Assembly: GCF_018882245.1 (NCBI RefSeq)
Contig: NZ_JACVOV010000002.1
Location: 248,001 to 312,000, forward strand
DNA length: 64,000 bases
Source of the DNA: Polynucleobacter sp. AP-Capit-er-40B-B4
GTDB taxonomy: Bacteria > Pseudomonadota > Gammaproteobacteria > Burkholderiales > Burkholderiaceae
Reading direction: 5' to 3'
In this document: piece after piece, positions 47,939 to 57,963 of the stretch
Numbering within the stretch: position 1 is the stretch's first letter
Layout of the letters: each line of letters opens with the position of its first letter
Notes under the pieces: generated by a model
Told to the model about the DNA's origin: nothing
The model's input: only the letters and a program-made list of their open reading frames with translations
Database searches by the model: none
Program-made: the position numbers and the translations under genes

Positions 47939-48769
47939 ATGACTCCTCTGATCTCAGCTAACCAGTTAGAAGAAATCATCAACAGTGGTGAGAATGTCTT
48001 GCTCTGTGATTGCCGCTTTGATTTAGTCGATCCTTTGATTGGCAGAAAATCCTACGAAGAAAGTCATATTCCGGGTGCAATCTACGTCGACCTGGACAAA
48101 GATTTATCTGGCGATAAAACTGGTGCCAACGGTCGCCACCCTCTTCCAAGCCCAGAAGCTTGGGCCAAAACAAAAGCCCGCCTGGGCATCAGCCCAAACA
48201 CACTGGTGGTTGCCTATGACAAACAAGGCTCCGTATACGCAAGCCGCCTATGGTGGATGCTTAAATCAACCGTCCATGCCAATGTTCGCGTATTGGATGG
48301 TGGCTTAGATGCCTGGAATGGCCCTATGGGCTCAATTCCTAGAGCGCCCACCCCTTGTTCTCAGGCTATTGGTGTGATGCCATATGCCGGCCTCGTCTTA
48401 GTCGATGAGGTTGTTGCCAATCTGGAAACTAAGAAAAACAAAATTATTGACGCAAGAGGTGAAGATCGCTTCCGTGGTCAGAACGAAACGCTAGATCCTG
48501 TAGGCGGACATATTCCAGGGGCGATGAATCGCTTCTTTAAAAACAACCTCAACGCTACTGCTTTTAAAACTCCAGAACAATTATTTAAGGAATTTTCAGA
48601 AAGTCTTGGCACAACAAAAGCCTCTGAAGTGATTCATCAATGTGGATCCGGTGTAACTGCTTGCCACAATCTTCTGGCAATGGAGTTGGCTGGATTTAAA
48701 GGTTCACGCCTTTATGCAGGCAGCTGGAGCGAATGGTGTGCTGACCCCAAGAGGCCAGTTGAGCTCTAA
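47939..48769 (+). CDS. sulfurtransferase (thiosulfate/3-mercaptopyruvate, two rhodanese domains)
   Basis: HIPGAIYVDLDKDLSG; VIHQCGSGVTACHNLLAME. Confidence 0.92.
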   Translation: MTPLISANQLEEIINSGENVLLCDCRFDLVDPLIGRKSYEESHIPGAIYVDLDKDLSGDKTGANGRHPLPSPEAWAKTKARLGISPNTLVVAYDKQGSVYASRLWWMLKSTVHANVRVLDGGLDAWNGPMGSIPRAPTPCSQAIGVMPYAGLVLVDEVVANLETKKNKIIDARGEDRFRGQNETLDPVGGHIPGAMNRFFKNNLNATAFKTPEQLFKEFSESLGTTKASEVIHQCGSGVTACHNLLAMELAGFKGSRLYAGSWSEWCADPKRPVEL

Positions 48770-48782
48770 GCGTATTTTTGCG

Positions 48783-49556
48783 TTAATGCAGCAGAGAAAG
48801 TAAGACGACAAACCCTACGCCGCAAGCAATCAAAATGGTTTGGCGCAATGACTCGGCCCAATGTGGGCGACGGTGCATTTGCGGAATCAGATCACTCACT
48901 GCAATATAAATAAAGCTGCTAGAAGCAATGACTAGAAGATATGGCATTGCTGCATGGGCTCGTTCTAAAAAGAAGTACGCCAATACCCCGCCGACAACCG
49001 CTGCTAAGCCGCAGATGAAGTTATAGAGCAAGGCGCGTGCGCGTGAGAATCCCGCATTGAGCAACACAATGAAATCGCCGATCTCCTGAGGAATCTCATG
49101 GGCAATGATCGCAATCGCAGTAAAGATTCCCACCTGATAATCCGCCATAAAGGCTGCAGCAATCAAGATGCCATCGACAAAGTTGTGAATACCATCGCCA
49201 ACCAAAATCATCCAGCCACTACGCCCTGCATTTTCCGCATCATGTCCATGGTGATGATGGTGACCATCACCTTCGTGATGATGGTCATGACGCAATAAAG
49301 CAATTTTTTCGAGCAAGAAAAAACCTAACAATCCTGCAAGCAAGGTAGCAAAGAGAAGCTGAGGATTTACACCCTCCATACTGAATGCCTCTGGCAACGA
49401 GTGAAGCAAAGCAGTCGCCAGCAAGATTCCGACCGACAAGCTCACCATATTGTTTACCATCTTTGAAAGCACGGCCAACGAGCAGCTTGCAGCAATCAAG
49501 GCGCTTGCAGTACCCGCTAATGCAGTCACCAGAAGAATGGTTTGTAAAACTGACAT
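48783..49556 (-). CDS. ZIP family metal transporter
   Basis: His-rich loop HDHHHEGDGHHHHHGHD; GDGIHNFVDGILIAAAF; IAHEIPQEIGDF. Confidence 0.94.
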   Translation of the reverse strand: MSVLQTILLVTALAGTASALIAASCSLAVLSKMVNNMVSLSVGILLATALLHSLPEAFSMEGVNPQLLFATLLAGLLGFFLLEKIALLRHDHHHEGDGHHHHHGHDAENAGRSGWMILVGDGIHNFVDGILIAAAFMADYQVGIFTAIAIIAHEIPQEIGDFIVLLNAGFSRARALLYNFICGLAAVVGGVLAYFFLERAHAAMPYLLVIASSSFIYIAVSDLIPQMHRRPHWAESLRQTILIACGVGFVVLLSLLH

Positions 49557-49561
49557 ACTAG

Positions 49562-50437
49562 TTAAGCTACTCCGTTTTTCTTAAACCAAGCCAGGCACTT
49601 TTCCCAACCATCTTTTGCAGGACCCTCACGATAAGTGGCGCGGTAATCTGCATGAAAGGCGTGTGGAGCATCTGGATACACTTCAATCATCGATGCTTTG
49701 GCAGCGGGATTTTTTGGAGCTGCTTGTGCCAATGCGGCGCGCATTTGCTCCACACTCTCCAAAGAGATGCCGGTATCTGCCGCGCCATATAAACCAAGTA
49801 CGGGCGCCTTTAAGTCGGCAGCAATATCTACGGGATGACGTGGACTATTTTCAGTCTTCTCACCAATCACGCGACCATACCAGGCTACACCAGCGCGAAC
49901 TTGCGGCAAGGTTGCAGCCAACCAGGTGATACGGCCACCCCAACAGAAACCAGTCACACCAACTTTTTTCAGATCGCCACCATTTTTGCCGGCCCAAACT
50001 AATGCGGCCTGCAAGTCATTCAAAACCTGTGAGTCAGGAGTCTTCGCAACAATATTTTGCTGAATTTCCGCTACTGTGCCATAGGTATTAGGATCGCCAG
50101 CACGAGTAAAAAATTCCGGGGCAATCGCAAGGTAACCCATTTTTGCAAAACGTCTTGTGACGTCAGCAATATATTCATGTACGCCAAAAATCTCACTCAC
50201 CACGATCACGATAGGTAGAGCACCCTTTGCTTTTTCAGGACGAGATACATAGGCAGGCATTTGAAAGCTACCTACTGGAATCATCTGCTCGCCTACTTTA
50301 AGACCCTTGAAATCAGTTTCAATAGCTGCAGCCATAACTGGCTCAGATGCCGCCACAAACCCTACGCCAAGAGCGGTAGCGCCAATGGCTGATGTCTTCA
50401 TAAAATTGCGTCGACTATTTTGAATTTCTTTACTCAT
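49562..50437 (-). CDS. dienelactone hydrolase family protein (Tat-type signal)
   Basis: NSRRNFMKTSAIGATALGVGF; GVTGFCWGGRITW; DAPHAFHADYR. Confidence 0.93.
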   Translation of the reverse strand: MSKEIQNSRRNFMKTSAIGATALGVGFVAASEPVMAAAIETDFKGLKVGEQMIPVGSFQMPAYVSRPEKAKGALPIVIVVSEIFGVHEYIADVTRRFAKMGYLAIAPEFFTRAGDPNTYGTVAEIQQNIVAKTPDSQVLNDLQAALVWAGKNGGDLKKVGVTGFCWGGRITWLAATLPQVRAGVAWYGRVIGEKTENSPRHPVDIAADLKAPVLGLYGAADTGISLESVEQMRAALAQAAPKNPAAKASMIEVYPDAPHAFHADYRATYREGPAKDGWEKCLAWFKKNGVA

Positions 50438-50473
50438 TTTTTTGTCTCCTCGCCTGAATGTTTATTACGATTC

Positions 50474-53314
50474 TTAATGCGCCTCTTCCCAATTATCGCC
50501 AATCCCGATGCTAACCACCAAAGGCACCTTCAATTGAGCCACATGACACATTAAATCAGGCAACTTGGCCTGCAGCAGGTCAATCTCATCCAAAGGCACG
50601 TCAAATACCAATTCATCATGTACCTGAAGCAGCATTTTCGTTTTTAACTGCTCTTTTTCAAGCCAATCTTCTACAGCAATCATGGCTAACTTGATGAGGT
50701 CTGCAGCAGTGCCTTGCATTGGGGCGTTAATAGCTGCGCGTTCAGCACCCTGGCGACGTGGTCCATTGGAGCCCTTAATCTCTGGCAGCCAAAGGCGGCG
50801 CCCAAACACGGTTTCAACATAGCCATTTTCTCTAGCTTCGAGGCGAGTACGCTCCATGTATTGCGCAACCCCTGGATAGCGATCAAAGTATTTGGCAATG
50901 TAATTTTGCGCAGCTGATCGTTCTATACCCAAGTTGCCCGCTAAGCCAAATGCACTCATGCCATAGATCAAACCAAAGTTAATCACCTTGGCGTAGCGTC
51001 GTTGCTCAGAATTCACATCATCCAAAGGAATGCCAAAGATCTCTGCAGCGGTGGCTTGGTGAACATCCTTGCCATCTCTAAAAGCAGCCAAGAGATTTTC
51101 ATCCTCAGCAATGTGCGCCATGATGCGCAGCTCAATTTGAGAGTAATCGGCTGACAATAATTTGCAACCCTCCGCCGGAATAAATGCCTCCCGTATACGT
51201 CTGCCCTCTTCGGTGCGCACAGGAATGTTTTGCAAATTTGGATCGCTTGAGGCCAGTCGACCTGTAACAGCAGTGGCTTGAGAAAAGTTAGTATGCACGC
51301 GGCCTGTTTTAGGGTCCGCCATACGAGGCAACTTTTCAATATAAGTCGACATCAGCTTTGCCAAACTACGATAGTCCAAGATACGTGCTGGCAGCGGGTA
51401 ATCTTCAGCGAGCTTTTGCAAGACTTCTTCATCAGTAGATGGGGCGCCTGATGGTGTCTTTTTAATGACAGGTAACTCAAGTTGTCCAAATAAGATCTCT
51501 GCAATCTGTTTGGGCGACTGAATATTAAAAGGCTGACCTGCCAGCTTATGAATTTCCCCTTCAAGCTCTAAAAGGCGCTTACCCACTTGCTGACCTTGTT
51601 TTGCGAGCAATGCAGAATCAATCCGAATGCCGTTGCGTTCCATAATGCCGAGTACACGCATAGCAGGCATTTCTACCTTTTCATAAATGTAGAGTAGGCC
51701 TTGGCTCTCCTGAATTTGGGGCCAGAGCTCTAGATGAAGGCGCAAGGTAATGTCAGCATCTTCAGCCGCGTAATCCGTTGCAATCTTCAGATCTACCTGA
51801 TCAAAGCCAATCTGATGAACCCCTTTGCCACATACCTCTTCATAGCGAATAGTTTTCATGCCCAAATGACGCTCAGCCAAACTGTCCATATTGTGTGGCA
51901 GATGAGACTCGAGTACATATGATTCGAGCAAGGTATCGAATGCAACGCCTTTTAATGTGATGCCGTAATTTGCAAAAATGTGAGCGTCGTACTTCAGGTT
52001 TTGCCCCACTTTTAAATGCGTCTTACTCTCTAACCACGGCTTCATACGTGCCAGCACCAAATCACGATCCAGTTGCATCTCACCATTGCGATGCGCAACC
52101 GGAATGTAGCAAGCCTCCCCTGGCTTCACCGATAAAGAAATACCGACAAGCTCTGCTGCAAGCGCATCCAAACTAGTGGTTTCTGTATCTACAGCTGTTA
52201 ATGTGGAAGAATCAATTTTTTCCAGCCACTTTTCTAAACCCACCTCATCGACAACGCACTCATAGTTGCGCTCTATAGCATCCTGAGAATCGCGAGTTAC
52301 TTGTGACAAATCTTTGGTTGGTGCGCTTGCAATCACGCGAGTCTTTTTTTCTTCACCGACCACATTTTCAGAAGTAGCAATTGGACTGCCCGCCAAATCA
52401 AAAGTAGGCACCTCAGCCTTATCCTCCGGGCTTGTGAGCTGTTTCTCTACATCACGCAACCAAGTCTTAAATGCGTAGCGCTCAAATAACTCACGCAGCA
52501 AAGGCGCATCTTCAGACTTTGCATGTAAATCATCCAACCCAGGCAAGTGAGGGGATAAATCGCAATCCGTTTTGACGGTAATCAGTTGACGGGCTTGCGG
52601 CAACCAATCAAGTGAAGCGCGCAGATTTTCCCCAACAACACCTTTCACTTGATCGGCATTAGCCATCAAGTTATCGAGATTTCCAAATTCTGCTAGCCAT
52701 TTATTTGCTGTCTTCGGTCCCGCTTTGGGAACGCCTGGTACGTTATCAACGGTATCGCCGATAATAGATAAATAATCGACAATCAATTCAGGAGGCACGC
52801 CAAACTTTTCTTTAACGCCATTAATATCTAACTTCTCATTTGTCATCGTATTAATTAGAGTGACAGCAGGATTTACCAATTGCGCTAAATCTTTATCTCC
52901 AGTGGAAATAATAGTTTCCCATCCGGCTTGCGTTGCTTGACAAGCTAAGGTGCCAATCACGTCATCCGCCTCAACACCGGAAACCATTAATACCGGCCAA
53001 CCTAAAGCCTTAACCATGGCATGAATGGGCTCTATCTGTTTGACCAGATCTTCCGGCATGGGGGATCGATGGGCCTTGTACTCAGAGTACATTTCATCGC
53101 GAAAAGTTTTGCCTTTGGCATCAAAAACACAGGCAATATGGTCTGCTTTGAGCTCAGAACGTGCCCTACGCATCATATTAACCATGCCATAAATAGCTCC
53201 AGTGGGCTCTCCAGCCCCATTTCTAAGGTCTGGCATGGCATGAAAGGCGCGATAGAGGTAGCTAGAGCCGTCTACCAACAAGAGTCTATGTTTAGTCATA
53301 CCGCAATCGTACAA
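50474..53314 (-). CDS. polA: DNA polymerase I
   Basis: 5'-3' exo N-terminus (LLLVDGSSYLYRAFHAMPDL), 3'-5' exo VDTETTSLDAL, polymerase motifs SADYSQIELRIMAHIAEDENLLAAFRDGKDVH and LLQVHDELVF. Confidence 0.97.
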   Translation of the reverse strand: MYDCGMTKHRLLLVDGSSYLYRAFHAMPDLRNGAGEPTGAIYGMVNMMRRARSELKADHIACVFDAKGKTFRDEMYSEYKAHRSPMPEDLVKQIEPIHAMVKALGWPVLMVSGVEADDVIGTLACQATQAGWETIISTGDKDLAQLVNPAVTLINTMTNEKLDINGVKEKFGVPPELIVDYLSIIGDTVDNVPGVPKAGPKTANKWLAEFGNLDNLMANADQVKGVVGENLRASLDWLPQARQLITVKTDCDLSPHLPGLDDLHAKSEDAPLLRELFERYAFKTWLRDVEKQLTSPEDKAEVPTFDLAGSPIATSENVVGEEKKTRVIASAPTKDLSQVTRDSQDAIERNYECVVDEVGLEKWLEKIDSSTLTAVDTETTSLDALAAELVGISLSVKPGEACYIPVAHRNGEMQLDRDLVLARMKPWLESKTHLKVGQNLKYDAHIFANYGITLKGVAFDTLLESYVLESHLPHNMDSLAERHLGMKTIRYEEVCGKGVHQIGFDQVDLKIATDYAAEDADITLRLHLELWPQIQESQGLLYIYEKVEMPAMRVLGIMERNGIRIDSALLAKQGQQVGKRLLELEGEIHKLAGQPFNIQSPKQIAEILFGQLELPVIKKTPSGAPSTDEEVLQKLAEDYPLPARILDYRSLAKLMSTYIEKLPRMADPKTGRVHTNFSQATAVTGRLASSDPNLQNIPVRTEEGRRIREAFIPAEGCKLLSADYSQIELRIMAHIAEDENLLAAFRDGKDVHQATAAEIFGIPLDDVNSEQRRYAKVINFGLIYGMSAFGLAGNLGIERSAAQNYIAKYFDRYPGVAQYMERTRLEARENGYVETVFGRRLWLPEIKGSNGPRRQGAERAAINAPMQGTAADLIKLAMIAVEDWLEKEQLKTKMLLQVHDELVFDVPLDEIDLLQAKLPDLMCHVAQLKVPLVVSIGIGDNWEEAH

Positions 53315-53382
53315 TCTAGTTGTGAATTGCCTACAGGTCTGGTTAAGGAACCGACCGAGAGTGGGCTTAAAAAGGTGAAAAA

Positions 53383-53790
53383 ATGCATTATTTAATGAAC
53401 TTAATTAGTCACTCCATGAGCCAAACCCTAGCTATTGCTAGCTTTTTAGTAGTTTTTGGACTCCTGAGTGCAACTTCAGCTCACGCCCAGAATAACAGCC
53501 AGGCGCTAAGCCCATCGGAATTAAACCGCATCAACAATCAACCGCTTGCCCCAACCGTAAGCCCGGCAGGCGCTATGAATACCCCTGAACAACGCAAACC
53601 TAACTTTCAGTACAAGGATAAAAACGGTACCACCGTTACTGAATATAAGGATGTCAATTCACCAACTCAGGTTGATGTCAAAACACCATACACCAGCTAT
53701 GAAATGGCGCCGCCTACATCAGTCATGCCGGGCCCACCAAAAGAAACTGATCTAATTAGTGTTCCAAGCATCAGCATCCCTCTTAGATAA
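53383..53790 (+). CDS. DUF2782-like secreted protein
   Basis: Signal peptide; small periplasmic protein next to polA and thrB, as in related Betaproteobacteria. Confidence 0.6.
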   Translation: MHYLMNLISHSMSQTLAIASFLVVFGLLSATSAHAQNNSQALSPSELNRINNQPLAPTVSPAGAMNTPEQRKPNFQYKDKNGTTVTEYKDVNSPTQVDVKTPYTSYEMAPPTSVMPGPPKETDLISVPSISIPLR

Positions 53791-53822
53791 AAATCGTTTC
53801 ATTTATTTATTCAATTTAGTTT

Positions 53823-54797
53823 ATGGCCGTATTTACTCCGATCGAACTTGATGATATTTCTCAATGGATTGATCAAGACTTTGATATTGGCCAAGCCATT
53901 GAAATTCGCGGCATTCATGGTGGAATTGAGAACTCGAATTTTTTCTTAGACACCACAAAAGACGACCAGAAGCAGGAATATGTTTTAACCGTCTTTGAAA
54001 GACTATCGTCACAGCAGCTTCCTTTTTACTTAGAGCTTATGCGCCACCTGGCAAACAAAGGTGTCCCAGTTCCTAAGCCAATTGAAAACAAACAGGGCGA
54101 CATTCTTTTCACTCTTAAGGGAAAGCCAGCAGCCATCGTTACCAAGCTTCCAGGCCTTTCCAGACTGCAACCCGAGGCTAATCACTGTGCCCTAGTCGGC
54201 GAGATGCTGGCAAAGATGCATTTGGCTGGAAAAGATTTTTCAAAGAACCAAGAAAATCTTCGTAGCCTTGATTGGTGGCAAAAAACGATTCCCTCAGTAT
54301 TGCCCCACTTAAATACTTCGCAAAAAGATCTCATTACGCATGAGCTCAAAACTCAAGAAGAATTTTTTTCTTCAGGTACGTATGATGGTTTGCCGCAAGG
54401 CGCTAGTCATTGCGACCTATTTCGCGATAATGTCTTATTTGATCCAAAGGGATCGGATGCATCTCAAGATCAATTAGGCGGCTTCTTCGACTTTTACTTT
54501 GCAGGCACTGATAAATGGTTGTTTGATATTGCCGTAACCGCGAACGATTGGTGTCTGGCTGATAACAAGCAAGATTTAGATCCTGTACGCTTGGATGCCT
54601 TTATGAAGGCCTACCAATCCGTACGTCCACTCACCAAAGAAGAGCAGGCGAGCTGGCCTCTCATGTTGCGCGCAGCGGCATTGCGCTTCTGGGTTTCTAG
54701 ATTATGGGATTTCTATTTACCCCGTGATGCACAAATGCTGACACCACATGATCCCACGCACTTTGAACGCATTCTTTTAAGTCGTCGCTCACTATGA
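53823..54797 (+). CDS. thrB: homoserine kinase
   Basis: MAVFTPIELDDISQWI...RGIHGGIENSNFFL; GASHCDLFRDNVLFD. Confidence 0.94.
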   Translation: MAVFTPIELDDISQWIDQDFDIGQAIEIRGIHGGIENSNFFLDTTKDDQKQEYVLTVFERLSSQQLPFYLELMRHLANKGVPVPKPIENKQGDILFTLKGKPAAIVTKLPGLSRLQPEANHCALVGEMLAKMHLAGKDFSKNQENLRSLDWWQKTIPSVLPHLNTSQKDLITHELKTQEEFFSSGTYDGLPQGASHCDLFRDNVLFDPKGSDASQDQLGGFFDFYFAGTDKWLFDIAVTANDWCLADNKQDLDPVRLDAFMKAYQSVRPLTKEEQASWPLMLRAAALRFWVSRLWDFYLPRDAQMLTPHDPTHFERILLSRRSL

Positions 54798-55573
54798 AAC
54801 TCAATTACGTAGCTCCAAAAGAAGGTTATACCTGGATTAGACAGGGTATTTGGCTCTTCAAGCAGAATCCTTTGGGATTCTTAATGCTAGTCTTTATGTA
54901 TGTATTTGCAGCGCAACTGGCAGTCATCATCCCTGTCATTGGTGTTTTTGCAGTGCTACTCCTGACTCCAACCTTATCTGTTGGATTCATGACGGCTTGT
55001 CGTCAAGCCATTCAAAAAGAACGCATCAAACCTTCAATCTATATAGCGGCATTAAAGTCTGGTTCGATAGTTCGGAAAAGAATTTTGCAACTGGGCTTGG
55101 TATATGCCGCCATGATTGTGCTGTTGAGTTTTATCTTAAGTCTCTTGGTTGATTTTGAATTGCTTCTTCCTTTAATGACGAGCGATAAGCCCATCACTCC
55201 AGAAGCACTCCGTCAGGTTTATTTAGTACTTTTCTTTGGTGCAATGCTGTATGTACCGGTGGCGATGTTGATGTGGTTTTCACCAGTATTGGTTGCATGG
55301 GAAGATATGTCGGTACCTCAGGCTCTATTCTCCAGTGCCCTAGCGTGCTGGTCTAACAAAGCTGCATTCTTTTTATATCTATCGATTTGGAGCGCAATAC
55401 TGATTGCCATCCCATTGACTATTGGCATGATCTTTGATGCCATGAATTTGGGGCAAGTTGCCTCGTACATCATTGCACCTATCTCTATGGCAGGACTTAC
55501 TGTGATGCACTGCTCTTTTTATGCGACCTGGAAAGCCTGCTTCACAGACAATGAAGTCGTGATGCCTGTCTAA
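54794..55573 (+). CDS. BPSS1780-like membrane protein
   Basis: Multi-TM protein starting ...GYTWIRQGIWLFKQNPLGFLML, typical thrB neighbour. Confidence 0.75.
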   Translation: MKLNYVAPKEGYTWIRQGIWLFKQNPLGFLMLVFMYVFAAQLAVIIPVIGVFAVLLLTPTLSVGFMTACRQAIQKERIKPSIYIAALKSGSIVRKRILQLGLVYAAMIVLLSFILSLLVDFELLLPLMTSDKPITPEALRQVYLVLFFGAMLYVPVAMLMWFSPVLVAWEDMSVPQALFSSALACWSNKAAFFLYLSIWSAILIAIPLTIGMIFDAMNLGQVASYIIAPISMAGLTVMHCSFYATWKACFTDNEVVMPV

Positions 55574-55581
55574 CCAACCGT

Positions 55582-57948
55582 TTAGTCAATCGCAGCAAGC
55601 TTTGCAATACTCAACTGTAGCCATTTAATGCCATGACGCTTGAAATTTACTTGCGCCCTTGCATCCGCATCAACACCCTCTAGACCAGTCACGCGGCCCT
55701 CACCAAACTTGGTGTGGAAAACATTTTGTCCGATAGTGAATGGATAATTTCCACGCGGGGGAGAGGCCAATCTTTTTACTTCCATTGAAGCTGAGCCGAC
55801 TCGCTTAGCAGGTCTTTGACGCTCAGAACCTGAATCAAAAAAATCATTCGATTCGTATTCACGTTGACGAGTGTAGCCATCTTGCCAGGTAGACCCAGAT
55901 CTTGAATTACCTCCACCCCAACGAGCATCTCTTGCCTTAGGCGTGAGCCACTTCAATGAATCAGCGGGCAACTCTTCCAAGAAGCGGGAAGGCATGTTGT
56001 AGCGTACCTGACCATGCAACATGCGTGATTGGGTATGCGATAAATAGAGTCGCTCTTTGGCACGAGTGATCGCCACATACATTAAGCGACGCTCTTCTTC
56101 TAGGCCATTCTGCTCATTCACGCTGTTCTCATGAGGAAATAAACCCTCCTCAAGACCAGTAATAAAGACAGAGGTGAACTCCAGCCCTTTGGCTGAGTGG
56201 ACAGTCATCAATTGCACAGCATCTTGGCCAGCCTGAGCCTGGTTATCGCCAGCCTCTAAGGAAGCGTGCGATAGGAATGCAGCCAGTGGAGAGACTTCTA
56301 CAACGCCGGGGGCATTCTCACCTGGCAACATAGCAGCCGCAGCATCTTGTCCATAACCCTCTTCAGCAATGAATGCGGTTGCTGCGTTAATCAATTCCTG
56401 TAAGTTCTCTACGCGATCTTGCCCCTCGCGCTCAGAGAGATAGTGCTGAATCAAGCCGCTATGCTGAATTACAAACTCAACCGTTTCTGGCAAGGTATTG
56501 TGACGCGTTGCTTCGCGCATATGGTCCACCAAACGCACAAACCCACCGAGAGCTGCACCTGCCTTACCTTCTAATGTCGAAGCCGCAAGATACAAGGAGC
56601 ATTGCTGCGCTCTAGCGGCATCTTGCAATGCTTCAATTGAACGTGCGCCAATACCGCGAGTTGGGAAATTCACTACCCTAGAGAAGGAAGTGTCGTCATT
56701 AGGATTCTCAAGCAAGCGGAGATAGGCAAGCGCGTGTTTAATTTCAGCGCGCTCGAAGAAGCGTAAGCCGCCATACACGCGATACGGAATGCCCGCAGAA
56801 AATAAAGCATGCTCAATGATGCGTGACTGAGCATTGCTGCGATAAAGCAATGCGACTTCAGTGCGCTTAATGCCACTATTAACAAGTGCTTTTATCTCAT
56901 CAACCAACCAGGCTGCCTCAGCATGATCGCTGGGGGCCTCATAGATTCGGACAGGCTCGCCATGGCCAGCATCAGTGCGCAAGTTTTTACCGAGACGCTC
57001 TGAGTTGTTAGCAATCAGGTGATTTGCAGTATCCAGAATGTGGCCGTGCGAACGATAGTTCTGCTCCAACTTCACCATTAGCGGGTGATATTGCTTTTCA
57101 TAGAGACGCATATTTTCTACGTCTGCTCCGCGGAATGCGTAAATACTTTGATCATCATCACCGACCGCAAATACAGAGCTACTACCCATACCGCTCACAT
57201 TGATACGGCTTGCATCATGGCCTGACAATAATTTTAGCCATGCATATTGCAAGGCATTGGTATCTTGAAACTCGTCAATCAGAATATGACGGAAACGTTC
57301 TTGATAGTGAGTCCGAATCGCTTCGCTATGTTTAAGTAATTCATAACTACGCAATAAGAGCTCAGCAAAATCTACTACACCTTCACGTTGGCATTGCTCA
57401 TCGTAAGCAGCATAGAGTTGCGCCATCTTGGCCTGAAAATCATCGCCTACTGATAAGTCTTTTGCGCGCTGACCACGCTCTTTGGCGTGAGCAATAAAGT
57501 ATTGCAGCTGCTTGGCGGGATACTTCTCATCATCGACTTTTAAGCCCTTTAAAAGGCGCTTAATCGCAGAGAGTTGGTCCTGGGTATCCAAAATCTGAAA
57601 AGTTGATGGTAAGCCCGCTTCTTTATGGTGAGCCCTCAATAATCGGTTACATAAGCCGTGAAAGGTGCCAATCCACATGCCACGGGTGTTAATCGGTAGC
57701 ATGGCGCTTAAGCGCAACATCATCTCCTTGGCAGCCTTATTGGTAAAGGTCACTGCTAGGACGCCAATAGGGGATACCTGGCCGGTCTGAATCAACCACG
57801 CTATACGGGTGGTGAGGACGCGGGTCTTGCCACTCCCTGCCCCAGCCAAAATCAAGGCGGATTGGGCTTGGCCATTTTCATTTACGGGCGGGAGGGTCAC
57901 TGCCTCGCGCTGTTCTGGATTGAGGTTCGCGAGCAAGTCTGAGTACAT
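55582..57948 (-). CDS. uvrD: UvrD/Rep family DNA helicase II
   Basis: [53 protein letters not shown]. Confidence 0.95.
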   Translation of the reverse strand: MYSDLLANLNPEQREAVTLPPVNENGQAQSALILAGAGSGKTRVLTTRIAWLIQTGQVSPIGVLAVTFTNKAAKEMMLRLSAMLPINTRGMWIGTFHGLCNRLLRAHHKEAGLPSTFQILDTQDQLSAIKRLLKGLKVDDEKYPAKQLQYFIAHAKERGQRAKDLSVGDDFQAKMAQLYAAYDEQCQREGVVDFAELLLRSYELLKHSEAIRTHYQERFRHILIDEFQDTNALQYAWLKLLSGHDASRINVSGMGSSSVFAVGDDDQSIYAFRGADVENMRLYEKQYHPLMVKLEQNYRSHGHILDTANHLIANNSERLGKNLRTDAGHGEPVRIYEAPSDHAEAAWLVDEIKALVNSGIKRTEVALLYRSNAQSRIIEHALFSAGIPYRVYGGLRFFERAEIKHALAYLRLLENPNDDTSFSRVVNFPTRGIGARSIEALQDAARAQQCSLYLAASTLEGKAGAALGGFVRLVDHMREATRHNTLPETVEFVIQHSGLIQHYLSEREGQDRVENLQELINAATAFIAEEGYGQDAAAAMLPGENAPGVVEVSPLAAFLSHASLEAGDNQAQAGQDAVQLMTVHSAKGLEFTSVFITGLEEGLFPHENSVNEQNGLEEERRLMYVAITRAKERLYLSHTQSRMLHGQVRYNMPSRFLEELPADSLKWLTPKARDARWGGGNSRSGSTWQDGYTRQREYESNDFFDSGSERQRPAKRVGSASMEVKRLASPPRGNYPFTIGQNVFHTKFGEGRVTGLEGVDADARAQVNFKRHGIKWLQLSIAKLAAID

Positions 57949-57963
57949 CAGCCCAATTATAAT